Assembly (NCBI GenBank): GCA_040772225.1
Contig: JAXGYO010000002.1
Span: 930,001-994,000, forward strand
Reading direction: 5' to 3'
From: JAAYED01 sp040772225
GTDB taxonomy: Bacteria > Chloroflexota > Anaerolineae > UBA1429
DNA length: 64,000 bases
Below are positions 38,826-48,231 of the stretch, piece by piece. Positions within the stretch are counted from its first letter, which is position 1; every line of letters begins with the position of its first letter. Below the pieces are notes generated by a model, which saw only the letters and a program-made list of their open reading frames with translations, was not told where the DNA came from and did no database searches. Position numbers and translations under genes: made by a program.

Positions 38826-39184
38826 AGATCCTCTCGTGTGCGGACGATCTCGACCCCCACCGAGCGGGCAAAGCGCAGCGCGCCCGGCTTTTCCACACGT
38901 ACTTTGACCCGCTCGACGCCAGCGTGCTGAAGGCAGAGACTGGCAATCTCCGTGGCCAGCCTTTCCACCAGCATGGGCGCGGACGCCTCTGTATGCGCAA
39001 TCACCTGCTTGGCAATGGTACGGTAGTTGACTGCATCCGCGATATCATCAGATCGGCCCGCCGCACTAATATTCACATCAAGCGTGATGTTGATGAGGAT
39101 ATCCTGCGGGTTGACTCGCTCGTCATCGTTGATGCCAATGATACCCCGGACCATCAGATCACGGATCAAGATCTTGTCTGCCAT
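38822..39184 (-). CDS. folB: Dihydroneopterin aldolase
   Basis: Dihydroneopterin aldolase of 120 residues; makes 6-hydroxymethyl-dihydropterin. MADKILIRDLMVRGIIGI starts the tunnelling fold and VNYRTIAKQVIAHTEAS is the conserved central part. I use the ATG at 39184, which has GGAGG well placed; the open frame to 39286 overlaps the SDR gene and is not used. It stands between the SDR and folK. Confidence 0.93.
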   Translation of the reverse strand: MADKILIRDLMVRGIIGINDDERVNPQDILINITLDVNISAAGRSDDIADAVNYRTIAKQVIAHTEASAPMLVERLATEIASLCLQHAGVERVKVRVEKPGALRFARSVGVEIVRTREDL

Positions 39185-39206
39185 GCTAGCCTCCAAACAC
39201 CGTGCG

Positions 39207-39932
39207 CTAAAGGTGCTCTCCGCCTGTGATTCGCAGGATCTCTCCGGTGACAAAATCAGAGCGCAGAAGATACAGCACCGCACCAACGATCTCCTGAGGA
39301 TTCCCTGTGCGCCTCAGCGGCAGTCGCTCGGCCAGCCTCTCAAAGTAGCCGTCGTCCTCAGGAGATGGCAGGATGGCACCGGGCGCCAACGCATTCACCT
39401 GGACATCCGGCCCGAGAGCCAGCGCCAGACTCTGGGTCAGCGTGACGAGGGCGCTCTTGCTGAGGGTATAGGCCATATGCTGCGTGCCAGGCCGGATCAC
39501 GCGCCAATCCGCCATATTGATGATGTGACCGCGGTGTCCCGCAGGTAACTGCGCGGCAAAGCTCTGGCAAAGAAAGAACGGAGCCCGCAAATTGATGTCC
39601 AGATGGCGGTTCCAGTTTTCAAGCGAGGTCGAGGCCAGGGTGCCGCGCTCAAAGATGGAGGCTGAGTTGATGAGGACGTCGATGGTACCCAGTGCCTCGC
39701 GAGCTTTGGGAATCAGCCCCATCACTTCGTCCAGATCCGCGAGATTAGCCTGCAGCGCGACTGCTCGCCGTCCCAGATCACGAATCTGTCGCGCCACGTC
39801 CTCAGCAGGGCCACTGGATCTGTTATAGTGCACAACGACGTCAGCGCCCTGCTCCGCCAGCCCCAGCGCCATGGCCCGCCCCAGGCGCACGCCGGCCCCC
39901 GTTACTAGCGCGACGCGCCCCGTGATCTCCAA
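39207..39932 (-). CDS. Short-chain dehydrogenase, FolM/pteridine-reductase-like
   Basis: SDR of 241 residues. Instead of the common TGxxxGIG motif it has TGAGVRLGRA, the Arg-containing form found in pteridine reductases (FolM, PTR1). Also similar are VLINSASIFERG, and the catalytic Tyr/Lys pair in YTLSKSAL. Its place immediately upstream of folB-folK-folE supports reduction of a dihydropterin, for example dihydrofolate or dihydromonapterin, with NADPH. No dihydrofolate reductase gene is seen in the window. GGAGGTGAG precedes the ATG. Confidence 0.8.
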   Translation of the reverse strand: MEITGRVALVTGAGVRLGRAMALGLAEQGADVVVHYNRSSGPAEDVARQIRDLGRRAVALQANLADLDEVMGLIPKAREALGTIDVLINSASIFERGTLASTSLENWNRHLDINLRAPFFLCQSFAAQLPAGHRGHIINMADWRVIRPGTQHMAYTLSKSALVTLTQSLALALGPDVQVNALAPGAILPSPEDDGYFERLAERLPLRRTGNPQEIVGAVLYLLRSDFVTGEILRITGGEHL

Positions 39933-39980
39933 CGCTCACCTCCACTGCTGAACAGGTCTGTACCAGTATTCCATATGGCG

Positions 39981-40943
39981 TTAGGGCGCCGTCATCGACG
40001 GCATCCCGGAGCCGCTCATCTGCAGGAGCATACCCAGCCGAGTACGGGCCAGTACATAGAGCGTGTCCTGCCCCTGCTCCAACGCGAGTTCTGAGGCGTA
40101 CTCAAAGTCTGACATGGCTTCGTCCCAGCGGTCGAGGCACTCCAACGCGCTGCCGCGCACCAGATAAGCATTGGCGTAAGAACTGTCGGCCGCCACCGCC
40201 CGTTGCGCATGGTCGAGGGCCAGCTCGCACTCCTGGGACAGTTCATAGGCGCGCGCCAGGCTCGACTCTAATGCGGCCTGCTCCGGCACCAGCGTCGCCA
40301 ACCTCTCCAGTGCGACCTGTGCGTCTCGCTCCTTGCCCTGCTTGTCATAGAGCGCGACCAGTGCTGCCAGCACCTCCGGTTGCTCCGCGACCACCTCCAG
40401 GGACTGCTCATAGGCTTCAATCGCCCCGACATAGTCGCCCTGTGTCACGCGCTGATCCCCTTGCGATGAATACACGGCCGCCTGCCTTTGTTCCGGCGTT
40501 CCCCCAAACCGGCTGAGCAGTGCACTCAGCACCAGAACCAGAGCTGCCGCACCCACTACCAGGGCAACAATGCGCCGGCCCATGGCCCGGCGCGATTCTG
40601 CCACCTGATCATCCAGCCACCACCACCAGTGGTCCTCTGGCGGCGTGACCTGTTTTCGAAGCGCATCCATTCCCTGCGCGCGCTCAGCCCTCGCCACAAG
40701 CGTAGCGGCATTGGAGAGGATCATGTTGTCTACAGTATCCAGGCGACTGCGCTCTGCACGCACGTCGCGGCCGCGCGCTGCCAGAGCAGCCAGTTCATGT
40801 TCGAGTGCCGTGCGCTCAGTTAGCAGTTCAGCCACATCCAGTGCAGATGGGTTCGCCATTGCCACTTCGATTGCACGGATACGCCGATCGAGTTGGGCAA
40901 AAGGGCCAACATCCAGAGTATCACCAGCGAAGCCCTTGGGCAT
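39981..40943 (-). CDS. Membrane-anchored TPR protein
   Basis: Protein of about 320 residues. The N-terminal half is a charged helical region, likely coiled coil (residues 15-90), followed by one membrane helix around RIVALVVGAAALVLVLSALL. The C-terminal half carries several tetratricopeptide repeats, for example GDYVGAIEAYEQSLEVV and SECELALDHAQRAVAADSSY-type units. Such proteins are scaffolds; the partner is unknown. I start it at the ATG at 40943 with GGGAGG eight bases away. The reading frame stays open to 42194 on the opposite strand of mrp, but that extension is a shadow. Its stop lies 48 bases before the pterin-operon SDR. Confidence 0.75.
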   Translation of the reverse strand: MPKGFAGDTLDVGPFAQLDRRIRAIEVAMANPSALDVAELLTERTALEHELAALAARGRDVRAERSRLDTVDNMILSNAATLVARAERAQGMDALRKQVTPPEDHWWWWLDDQVAESRRAMGRRIVALVVGAAALVLVLSALLSRFGGTPEQRQAAVYSSQGDQRVTQGDYVGAIEAYEQSLEVVAEQPEVLAALVALYDKQGKERDAQVALERLATLVPEQAALESSLARAYELSQECELALDHAQRAVAADSSYANAYLVRGSALECLDRWDEAMSDFEYASELALEQGQDTLYVLARTRLGMLLQMSGSGMPSMTAP

Positions 40944-41061
40944 CCTCCGCATTACCTCCCGCTCATCGCCATTAGCATGAGAGCCTGCGGGCATTATCGG
41001 CGCTGCCACAGGAGTGGTCAAACGCCGAACCGGCAGGCCGCCGAATACGCCACTGTCTGAA

Positions 41062-41090
41062 AGTACAGATGCGGCACTTGTGCCTATAAT
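41062..41090 (+). promoter_or_regulatory. Promoter for mrp
   Basis: TATAAT at 41085-41090 with a weaker AGTACA at 41062-41067 (17-base spacer). It lies between the divergent TPR and mrp genes. Confidence 0.5.
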
Positions 41091-41126
41091 GGATTCATAG
41101 AACTTCATCTCAAAGGGAGGGCAGTA

Positions 41127-42173
41127 ATGCCGACAGAACAAGAGATCAGAGACGCGCTTTCTCAGGTCATGGATCCTGAGCTCCATCGCAATATCGTCGA
41201 ACTGGGAATGGTACACGATATCGCCCTGAAGGATGGCACAGTCTCCTTTACCCTGGCCTTGACGATACTGGCGTGCCCGATGCGCAATCAGATGCAGGAC
41301 GATGCCCGAACAAGGCTCATGGCGCTGCCGGGCGTGAAAGACGTCCATATCGATATCCGGGAGATGACCCCTGAGGAGAAACAAGCGATTCAGGGCGCGC
41401 CCGAATCTGAAGGTACCGCCGCGGCGTACAACAACATCAAGCGCGTGATCGCCGTCGTCAGCGGAAAAGGCGGGGTGGGCAAGTCGACCGTCTCTGCGCT
41501 CTTGGCGATAGCACTGCAGCGGCAGGGCTATCGCGTAGGACTGCTGGACGCGGACATCACGGGGCCAAGCATTCCGAAGATGCTGCTGCAGGGCCAGCCG
41601 CGTCCCTACGGCAGCCCGATGGGGATCCTGCCGGTTACCACACCTGCAGGCATCAAGATCATCTCCATCAATCTGCTGCTGGAGAACCCCAATCAGGCGG
41701 TTATCTGGCGAGGCCCGCTCATCAGCGGCGCGATCAAGCAGTTCTATGGCGATGTCGCATGGGGTGACCTTGACTATCTCGTGGTGGATCTGCCGCCCGG
41801 AACTTCTGACGCCTCGCTCACCGTGATGCAGTCGATTCCCCTCGATGGTATCCTGCTGGTCACGACACCGCAAAGCCTTTCTGGCATGGTGGTGCGCAAG
41901 GCTGCCAGTATGGCGGAGCAACTCGACATACCGGTACTGGGCATTGTCGAGAATATGAGCTATGCGGTATGTCCCAAGTGCGGTGAGCGATTTGAGCTCT
42001 TTGGCTCGAGCAAGGTCGACGAACTGGCTGAGAGCATCGATGCCCCCCTGCTTGGGCAGCTCCCGATCCAGCCCGGGCTGGCAGAACTGGCCGATGCGGG
42101 CGAACTGGCCACGGCGGAGACAGCGGACTTTGAGCCTGTGGCCAAGGCCATCGTGGCCAGAATCCCCGCCTGA
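41127..42173 (+). CDS. mrp: Mrp/ApbC-family iron-sulfur cluster carrier ATPase
   Basis: P-loop ATPase of 348 residues that carries iron-sulfur clusters to apoproteins in the cytoplasm. Residues 1-90 are a MIP18/DUF59 domain (IRDALSQVMDPELHRNIVEL). The deviant Walker A is VSGKGGVGKST, followed by LLDADITGPSIPKML and DLPPGTSDA. A CPKC pair for cluster binding lies in YAVCPKCGERFELFG. AAAGGGAGGGC precedes the ATG. It faces lysK, with a symmetrical terminator between. Confidence 0.95.
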   Translation: MPTEQEIRDALSQVMDPELHRNIVELGMVHDIALKDGTVSFTLALTILACPMRNQMQDDARTRLMALPGVKDVHIDIREMTPEEKQAIQGAPESEGTAAAYNNIKRVIAVVSGKGGVGKSTVSALLAIALQRQGYRVGLLDADITGPSIPKMLLQGQPRPYGSPMGILPVTTPAGIKIISINLLLENPNQAVIWRGPLISGAIKQFYGDVAWGDLDYLVVDLPPGTSDASLTVMQSIPLDGILLVTTPQSLSGMVVRKAASMAEQLDIPVLGIVENMSYAVCPKCGERFELFGSSKVDELAESIDAPLLGQLPIQPGLAELADAGELATAETADFEPVAKAIVARIPA

Positions 42174-42195
42174 CCCAGAGCACGATGGAAACATT

Positions 42196-42219
42196 GAGGC
42201 GGCTCCGCGGAGCCGCCTC
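42196..42219. terminator. Bidirectional terminator between mrp and lysK
   Basis: A perfect 24-base palindrome with the arm GAGGCGGCTCCG, between converging genes, so it would stop both transcripts. Confidence 0.7.
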
Positions 42220-42224
42220 TGCTC

Positions 42225-43310
42225 TTATCGCGAGCCGATGCTGGCATTGAGACGCCGCAAGACGTCTGTCAGAACGCGGATAGCCCGGAGATACTCAGCC
42301 AGCTCGATGCGCTCCTCCGGTGTGTGATCGTAAGCCGAGTCGCCCGGTCCGTACGCGACCATCGGGCACTGCCACCGGGGACCAATGACATTCATGTCCG
42401 AGGTCCCCGTCTTGCTGACGAAGGCAGCTCGCCCCCCCTCTGAACGAATCGACGCGAGAAAGGCGCTCGTCAGCACATTACGGCTGCCGGCGCGATAGGG
42501 CTGCTCCGCCCCGCTCAGTGTCACGCGAGCATCGCCAGCCCAGTGATCCGTCAAGCGAGAGCTGAGTTCAGCCAGATCAGCACCGGGCGGCAGGCGCAAG
42601 CCGATGCGCATCTGAACGGACTCTCTGAGACCATCTGAGCTGCTGGCGATCTCGCGAAGAGAGGGATCCAGCCGATCAAAGAGTGTTTCGATGCCCTCGT
42701 TATAGCTGAACGCATAGTCACGCAAAGCCAACCAGTATTCAATTGCGGACTCACACACCCCCCGGGCCTGTCCTGCGGTGTGCGACATGGATTGGGTCAG
42801 GGCATAATCCACGAGCAGCCGCCCCTTGTACCCAAGAGTCACCCGATCCCAGCGGCTGGGCTCACCGATGATGACGGCTTCAGCGACAGGATAATGCTTT
42901 ACCACATGGTAGGCACCCTTCGAAGTGGCTGCCTCCTCCTCTACAGCGCCCACAACCCTGACTCTCAGGTTACTTAGCGCACCTGCTCGGGCGGCAGCGC
43001 ACATCATCGCGGCGAAGGGTCCCTTGGCATCGACCGCACCCCGCCCCATCAGCCAGCCATCCTCCTGGTGCACGGGCAGATATCCAGCAACGGTGTCGAT
43101 ATGCCCGAGCAGGAGGACCTCGTGAGAGCCCTCGCCAATGGTACCGACGGCATTCCCCGCGGGGTCGATGTGTGCCTCCAGGCCCATCGCCGCCATGGCC
43201 GAGACACAGGCAGAAGCGACCGCTGCCTCGTCTCCCGATGGACTGGGAATGCGCACGATACGCTCCAGGAGCGCGATTGCCTGTGCGTCATCAGGCGCTC
43301 GACAGGTCAT
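42225..43310 (-). CDS. lysK: LysW-lysine hydrolase
   Basis: Final step of LysW-linked lysine synthesis: releases lysine from the gamma-carboxyl of the C-terminal Glu of LysW. It has 361 residues of the M20/ArgE family. Metal ligands are in LLGHIDTVAG and GRGAVDAKGP; the catalytic Glu is in VEEEAATSKGA. I start at ATG 43310, one base after the lysJ stop (TAAGATG); the longer frame lies inside lysJ. Ornithine release in a parallel arginine route is possible, but the operon points to lysine. Confidence 0.91.
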   Translation of the reverse strand: MTCRAPDDAQAIALLERIVRIPSPSGDEAAVASACVSAMAAMGLEAHIDPAGNAVGTIGEGSHEVLLLGHIDTVAGYLPVHQEDGWLMGRGAVDAKGPFAAMMCAAARAGALSNLRVRVVGAVEEEAATSKGAYHVVKHYPVAEAVIIGEPSRWDRVTLGYKGRLLVDYALTQSMSHTAGQARGVCESAIEYWLALRDYAFSYNEGIETLFDRLDPSLREIASSSDGLRESVQMRIGLRLPPGADLAELSSRLTDHWAGDARVTLSGAEQPYRAGSRNVLTSAFLASIRSEGGRAAFVSKTGTSDMNVIGPRWQCPMVAYGPGDSAYDHTPEERIELAEYLRAIRVLTDVLRRLNASIGSR

Positions 43311-43311
43311 C

Positions 43312-44475
43312 TTACGCCGCCTGCGCCAATACGCGTTCGATCGTGTCACAGACGGTGGCCAGATCTTGATCGGAGATGACCAGAGGCGGCAGCAAGCGAA
43401 CGACAGTTCTTCCCGCAGGGAGTGCCATCACGCCCTCGTCTGCAAGGGCCTTGAGAACCTGTGTCGCGCGGGTGCGCAACTCGATGCCGATCATCAAGCC
43501 GATCCCGCGGACCTCTCGGATCGCGCGAGCATCGATACTCCTCAGCCTTGAGAGCACCCACTCCCCCTTACGTGCCGCCTCGCCAGCCAGGTCATGATCG
43601 AGCATGTACTGGATAGCGGCCAGAGACGCGGCGCAAGCCAGCGGATTACCACCAAAGGTCGTCCCATGCACGCCGGGCGAGATGTTCGTGACGCGATCAC
43701 CCAGGAGCAAGGCCCCCATGGGCACCCCCCCGGCGATGCCCTTGGCAACAGCCATCAGATCGGGCTGGAGACCGTGGTGCTCGCACGCAAACATGCGCCC
43801 CGTGCGGCCGAAACCAGTCTGCACCTCGTCGACAATGAACAGCGCACCGCGCTCCCGGCAAAGCGCTTGCACTCCGCGCAAATAGTCGCCGTCGCCCGGG
43901 TTGACACCCCCCTCACCCTGCACCACCTCGAGAATCACTGCCGACGTTTCGTCAGAGATGGCCCCCTCCATCGCCTCCAAACGACCGTACGGCACATGGC
44001 TCACACCCGGCAGCAACGGCTCAAAGGGCTGCCGATAGTGTGGCTCCCAGGTGGTAGAGAGGGCACCGAGGGTACGCCCATGAAAGCCGCGCTGCGCTGC
44101 GACGATCCCTGCCCGACCGGTGCTCAGCCGCGCAAGCTTGAGCGCCCCCTCCACAGCCTCCGTGCCCGAGTTGACCAGCATGACACGTTCCAGCCCCTGT
44201 GGCGCGATCGACACAAGCCTTTCCAACAGGCGAGCGCGCACGTCGTTATAAAAGATCTCCGGACAGGTAATCAGCGTCTGCGCCTGATCACAGATGGCCT
44301 GCACCACCGCCGGATTGCAGTGCCCCACAATCGCCACGCCATGGCCGCCCACACAGTCAATATACTCTTTGCCGGCATCATCCCAGATGTGCGCGCCCTG
44401 GCCCCGGACGATCGTGACGTCGCGTTTGGAGTAGCAACCGCTCGTATAGCGCTGTTCGAGCTCCATGATATCCAT
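43312..44475 (-). CDS. lysJ: LysW-aminoadipate semialdehyde aminotransferase
   Basis: PLP aminotransferase of 387 residues, class III (ArgD-like). It aminates LysW-gamma-aminoadipate semialdehyde to LysW-lysine. The PLP lysine is in DLMAVAKGIAGGVPMGALLL and other blocks are GVAIVGHCNP, NSGTEAVEGALKLAR and FIVDEVQTGFGRTG. AGGAGG lies before the ATG at 44475, so I use it rather than the longer frame. It might also do the missing LysN step (2-oxoadipate to aminoadipate), which has no gene here. Confidence 0.92.
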   Translation of the reverse strand: MDIMELEQRYTSGCYSKRDVTIVRGQGAHIWDDAGKEYIDCVGGHGVAIVGHCNPAVVQAICDQAQTLITCPEIFYNDVRARLLERLVSIAPQGLERVMLVNSGTEAVEGALKLARLSTGRAGIVAAQRGFHGRTLGALSTTWEPHYRQPFEPLLPGVSHVPYGRLEAMEGAISDETSAVILEVVQGEGGVNPGDGDYLRGVQALCRERGALFIVDEVQTGFGRTGRMFACEHHGLQPDLMAVAKGIAGGVPMGALLLGDRVTNISPGVHGTTFGGNPLACAASLAAIQYMLDHDLAGEAARKGEWVLSRLRSIDARAIREVRGIGLMIGIELRTRATQVLKALADEGVMALPAGRTVVRLLPPLVISDQDLATVCDTIERVLAQAA

Positions 44476-44485
44476 GCAAAACCTC

Positions 44486-45301
44486 CTAAGTGTGGCTTGG
44501 GCCGATAACCGTGCCCCGGCCAGCCATCGCCTCCGTGACCGGAGATGGGATTCGGGCATCGCCAAAGACAACCCGGCCGATGCCGTCATTGAGCGCCTCT
44601 ATAGCCCCGAGCACCTTGATGCGCATGCGTCCTTCGGCGTGCGCCATCATCTCCTCCGCGCGCGCAGGTTCAATGTGCGGGATCAGCGTGCTTTCGTCGG
44701 GGAAATCCCGCAACAGCCCGGGCACATTGGACAGGATGATCAACTGCTCAGCCCCGAGGGCCGCGGCAATACGCGCCGCAGCACGGTCGCCGTCGACATT
44801 GATCGCGACCCCGTCGGTGCTGATGCCCGGAGGTGAGATCACCGGCAAATAGCCGTTCTCGAGCAGCAGACTCAAGAGCCCTGCATTGACCGTCTCCACC
44901 GTTCCGGTATAGTCGTCTCGTATGACCATCCGGCGCCCACGCTGCATCACCTTGAGCGCATCCTTGCGCCGGCCTTCGAGCAGACGTCCATCAATGCCGG
45001 AGAGCCCCACGGCGTTTACCCCGAGGGATTGCAGCCGTTCAACGATCCCCTTGTTCACCTCGCCACAATACACCATCTCAAAGATGCGCAGTGTCTCGCG
45101 ATCCGTCCTACGGCTGGTATAGCCCGATATCGAGGTGACAAACTCGGGCGGATGCCCCAGGGCTGTAGCCACCTCGTTGGTGCGGTGGGACCCGCCATGC
45201 ACCAGCACCAGTTGCGTGCCAGCACGGACCAGCTCGGCGACATCTGTGCACACGGCATCCAGGTCGATCCCTTCGCTCCCCCCTACTTTGACGACGATCA
45301 T
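44486..45301 (-). CDS. lysZ: LysW-aminoadipate kinase
   Basis: Amino-acid kinase of 271 residues, ArgB-like. It phosphorylates the delta-carboxyl of LysW-bound aminoadipate. MIVVKVGGSEG, LVLVHGGSHRTNEVA, GVAINVDGDRAAARIAAALG and the end IPSPVTEAMAGRGTVI are typical. GGAGG is well spaced before the ATG at 45301. It lies between lysY and lysJ as in other LysW operons. Confidence 0.92.
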   Translation of the reverse strand: MIVVKVGGSEGIDLDAVCTDVAELVRAGTQLVLVHGGSHRTNEVATALGHPPEFVTSISGYTSRRTDRETLRIFEMVYCGEVNKGIVERLQSLGVNAVGLSGIDGRLLEGRRKDALKVMQRGRRMVIRDDYTGTVETVNAGLLSLLLENGYLPVISPPGISTDGVAINVDGDRAAARIAAALGAEQLIILSNVPGLLRDFPDESTLIPHIEPARAEEMMAHAEGRMRIKVLGAIEALNDGIGRVVFGDARIPSPVTEAMAGRGTVIGPSHT

Positions 45302-45314
45302 CGCCAACCTCCTG

Positions 45315-46376
45315 TCACACCGGGTGCAGGCCGGGAAAGCCCAGCCCAAGTGACTCATCAAACCCGTACATGATGTTCATGCACTGCACCGCAGTGCCTG
45401 CCGCGCCCTTCATCAGATTGTCGATGGCGGCGATAGCGACGATGCGCCCGCTTTCGGGATCATAGTCAAAGCCCACCTCGGCATAGTTGCTCCCCGCAAG
45501 AATCTTGGGCTCGGGGTAGCGGTAGACCCCCTGACGCTCACGGACGATACGCACAAAGGGCTCTTTCCCATAGGCGCCGCGGTAAGCCTTCCACAACCCC
45601 ATTACATCCAGACTGCCGCGGCACTCCGGCGCCGCAAAGACGTGCGCCGTAGCCAACACCCCGCGCACCAGTTCCACTGAGGTCACCGACATGTGCACCG
45701 GCACGTGCAAGCCCGTCCGGGCGAGGGCCTGCTCCACCTCTGCGGTGTGGCGGTGTCCGGTGGGTGCGAAAGAGCGCACGACATGGCTGCGATCGGGATG
45801 ATGCGACGAGGGCCCGGCTGAGGCCCCGCCCTCGGAGGATCCCGCCTTGACCTCGACAATCACCCCGCGCTCCGCATCCGCCAGGCCGGACTGGAACAAC
45901 GGCCAGACAGCGAGGTTCGTCGCGGTGGCATTGCATCCCACACCGCTGACATAGCGTGCGCCCGAGATGGCGTCTCTGTTGATCTCTGGCAAGCCATAAA
46001 CGAACCGTTCCAGCCAGGCGGGTGCAGGGTGCGCACCTTCGTACCAACGCGCATAGTCCGCCGGGTCGCGCAGTCTAAAGTCGGCCGAAAGATCGATGAT
46101 CCGCTCAGCCAGTCCGGCAAACTGATCGATACGACTGGCCGTCTCACCGTGCGGCAGCGCCAGAAAGAGCAGGTCACACGGCTCGAGCAGTTCCAGCGGC
46201 GTAAACTTGAGCCGGGTGGAACTCCGCAGGTTCGGGTGTCGTGAGTGCACAAAGCGCCCGGCCGAGCTCTCAGAGGTGACCTGAGCGATCTCGACCTCGG
46301 GGTGAAACAGCAGCAGCCGTAACAACTCGCCGCCGGCGTAGCCTGACCCGCCAACAATGGATACTCTGATGGTCAT
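45315..46376 (-). CDS. lysY: LysW-aminoadipyl-phosphate reductase
   Basis: NADPH-dependent reductase of 353 residues, ArgC-like. It turns LysW-aminoadipyl phosphate into the semialdehyde. VSIVGGSGYAGGELLRLLLF starts the Rossmann fold, the catalytic cysteine is in VSGVGCNATATN, and KAGSSEGGASAG is the family loop. Its ATG overlaps the lysX stop by four bases. Confidence 0.93.
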   Translation of the reverse strand: MTIRVSIVGGSGYAGGELLRLLLFHPEVEIAQVTSESSAGRFVHSRHPNLRSSTRLKFTPLELLEPCDLLFLALPHGETASRIDQFAGLAERIIDLSADFRLRDPADYARWYEGAHPAPAWLERFVYGLPEINRDAISGARYVSGVGCNATATNLAVWPLFQSGLADAERGVIVEVKAGSSEGGASAGPSSHHPDRSHVVRSFAPTGHRHTAEVEQALARTGLHVPVHMSVTSVELVRGVLATAHVFAAPECRGSLDVMGLWKAYRGAYGKEPFVRIVRERQGVYRYPEPKILAGSNYAEVGFDYDPESGRIVAIAAIDNLMKGAAGTAVQCMNIMYGFDESLGLGFPGLHPV

Positions 46377-47227
46377 GCCTCTCTCCCTCCAACCTCCAGC
46401 ACATAGTCCACCATGCGCCCAGGAATATCCACCCCTGTGGTGTCAATGCTGTTCCGAAACTCCATCGTATAGTTCACCTCGCAGACGGTGAGCTCCCCCT
46501 GCGCATTCTCCAACAGGTCGATGGCCACCACGCCACCTCCGACCGCCTGGGCCGCAGCCCGGGAAAGCGCGTCGATCTCTGGCGTAACCGGGCAGTTGGC
46601 TGCCCGTCCGCCCCGGGCCGTATTCGTGATCCAGTGATCGGAAAAGCGATAGATCGCGCAGATCGTCTCATCGCCCACCACAAAGGAACGAATGTCTCGC
46701 TGGGGCTTGTCGATGTACTCCTGAATATAAAAGATCGCGTGGTGATAGGATCCCAGCACCTTCTTGTGCTCGAGGACGGCCTCCGCCGCCTCGCGGTCAT
46801 TGATCTTGGCGATCAGACGTCCCCACGAGCCAACGGCCGGCTTGAGCACGACGGGATAGCCCAGCGTCTCGATGGCCTCCAATGCCGATTCAGGCGTATA
46901 GGCCATCAGCGTCCGGGGCGTGGGAACGCCACTCTGAACCAGCGCCAGCGACGTGCTGAACTTGTTGCCGCACACATCGGCCACGTGGGCGGTGTTCACC
47001 GTAGGTACGCCCCAGGCATTCAGCATCTGCAGGGTGTACAGGGCGCGCGAGTGGTTGATGCAGCGCTCCAGCACCACATCGTAACTCTGTAGCTCCGGGT
47101 TTCCGTCGATAGGCAAGATCAGTGCGCGGTCATCGATGAGATCGACCGCCTGCCCGTGCGCCTGGAACGCCTCCACGAGCAGCTTTTCTTCCACGCGCAC
47201 ACGGGATACCAGCATTCCGACTCTCAT
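46373..47227 (-). CDS. lysX: LysW-aminoadipate ligase (ATP-grasp)
   Basis: ATP-grasp ligase of 284 residues; joins aminoadipate to the C-terminal Glu of LysW to start the carrier-bound steps. Typical stretches are VVLKPAVGSWGRLIAKIND, IQEYIDKPQRDIRSFVVGD and CEVNYTMEFRNS. Start and stop overlap the neighbouring genes by four bases. LysX and ArgX are hard to separate, but the operon with homocitrate enzymes supports LysX. Confidence 0.93.
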   Translation of the reverse strand: MRVGMLVSRVRVEEKLLVEAFQAHGQAVDLIDDRALILPIDGNPELQSYDVVLERCINHSRALYTLQMLNAWGVPTVNTAHVADVCGNKFSTSLALVQSGVPTPRTLMAYTPESALEAIETLGYPVVLKPAVGSWGRLIAKINDREAAEAVLEHKKVLGSYHHAIFYIQEYIDKPQRDIRSFVVGDETICAIYRFSDHWITNTARGGRAANCPVTPEIDALSRAAAQAVGGGVVAIDLLENAQGELTVCEVNYTMEFRNSIDTTGVDIPGRMVDYVLEVGGREA

Positions 47228-48231
47228 GATGACGATTCCTCCAGCACTTGAATAGTCGCCCTGGTCACTTGCTTCGTCTGGGCCTGCCCACCCAGATCGG
47301 GTGTCCGCGGTCCCTCACGCAGCACGCGCTCCATAGCTCCGCGCAGCCTGGCTGCTGCGTCGTTTCGTTCCATATAGTCCAATAGCATCGCCACGGCTCC
47401 GAAGGCTCCCATCGGGTTGGCGATGCCCCTTCCTGCAATATCCGGTGCAGAGCCGTGAACGGGCTCAAAGACCGCGCAGTGTGCGCCGACATTGGCCGAG
47501 GGCGCCAACCCAAGGCCGCCCACCAGCGCGGCGGCCTCATCGGAGAGAATGTCGCCAAACAGGTTCGTTGTGACCAGCACGTCAAAATCCTCAGGGGCCT
47601 GAATCAGACGCATCGCCGCCGCATCGACCAGTTGTTCATCCACGGCCAGGTCCGGGTACTCGGCCACTACCTCCAACGCCACCTCCCGGAACAGCCCGCA
47701 TGTCGCGCGCAGCACATTGGCCTTGTGCACGATCGTCAGGTGCCGGCGGCGGCTCATGGCGAGCCGCGCCGCCTTTCTCACAATGCGCTCCGAGCCTGCC
47801 CGGGTGATCACCCGCTCGGTGACGGCCCGATCCCCTTCCCGGCGTTCGATCCCGGCATACAGGCCTTCGCTGTTCTCGCGCACGATCAGCATATCGATCC
47901 CCGGTCGCGAGCCCGGCACCGGCTGAGAGAGCACCGGCCGCAGGTTGGCATACAGGTCGAAATGCCGGCGCAGCCCTACAATCGGTGAACGATACCCCTC
48001 GGCAGGCCCGGAGGGCGACGACACTGCGCCAAAGAGCGTGGCATCCGCCGCACCGACGGCTTCCAGCGTGGTATCCGGCAGCGCCGTTCCCATACGCTGG
48101 TAGGTTCCCCAGCCGGCCTCGGCTGCCGAGAACTGGATGTCGGGGCAGAGTACCGCAAGAACCCGCGCCGCCGCCGGAACGACCTCCTGACCGATGCCGT
48201 CGCCCTCGATCAGGCAGACGACCGGACTCAT
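47224..48231 (-). CDS. Homoisocitrate dehydrogenase
   Basis: NAD-dependent beta-decarboxylating dehydrogenase of 335 residues (isocitrate/isopropylmalate dehydrogenase family). It should oxidise homoisocitrate to 2-oxoadipate. Motifs include IEGDGIGQEVVPAA, IVRENSEGLYAGIERREGDR and NLFGDILSDEAAALVGGLGL. Family members differ by a substrate loop around residues 80-90 (RRHFDLYANLRPV), so 3-isopropylmalate or isocitrate activity is possible. The operon context decides the name. It overlaps lysU and lysX by four bases each. Confidence 0.9.
   Translation of the reverse strand: MSPVVCLIEGDGIGQEVVPAAARVLAVLCPDIQFSAAEAGWGTYQRMGTALPDTTLEAVGAADATLFGAVSSPSGPAEGYRSPIVGLRRHFDLYANLRPVLSQPVPGSRPGIDMLIVRENSEGLYAGIERREGDRAVTERVITRAGSERIVRKAARLAMSRRRHLTIVHKANVLRATCGLFREVALEVVAEYPDLAVDEQLVDAAAMRLIQAPEDFDVLVTTNLFGDILSDEAAALVGGLGLAPSANVGAHCAVFEPVHGSAPDIAGRGIANPMGAFGAVAMLLDYMERNDAAARLRGAMERVLREGPRTPDLGGQAQTKQVTRATIQVLEESSS

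Noticed and set aside
40944..42194. N-terminal extension of the TPR protein through the mrp region
   Set aside because: It is antisense to mrp and lacks similarity; a good ribosome site supports the start at 40943.
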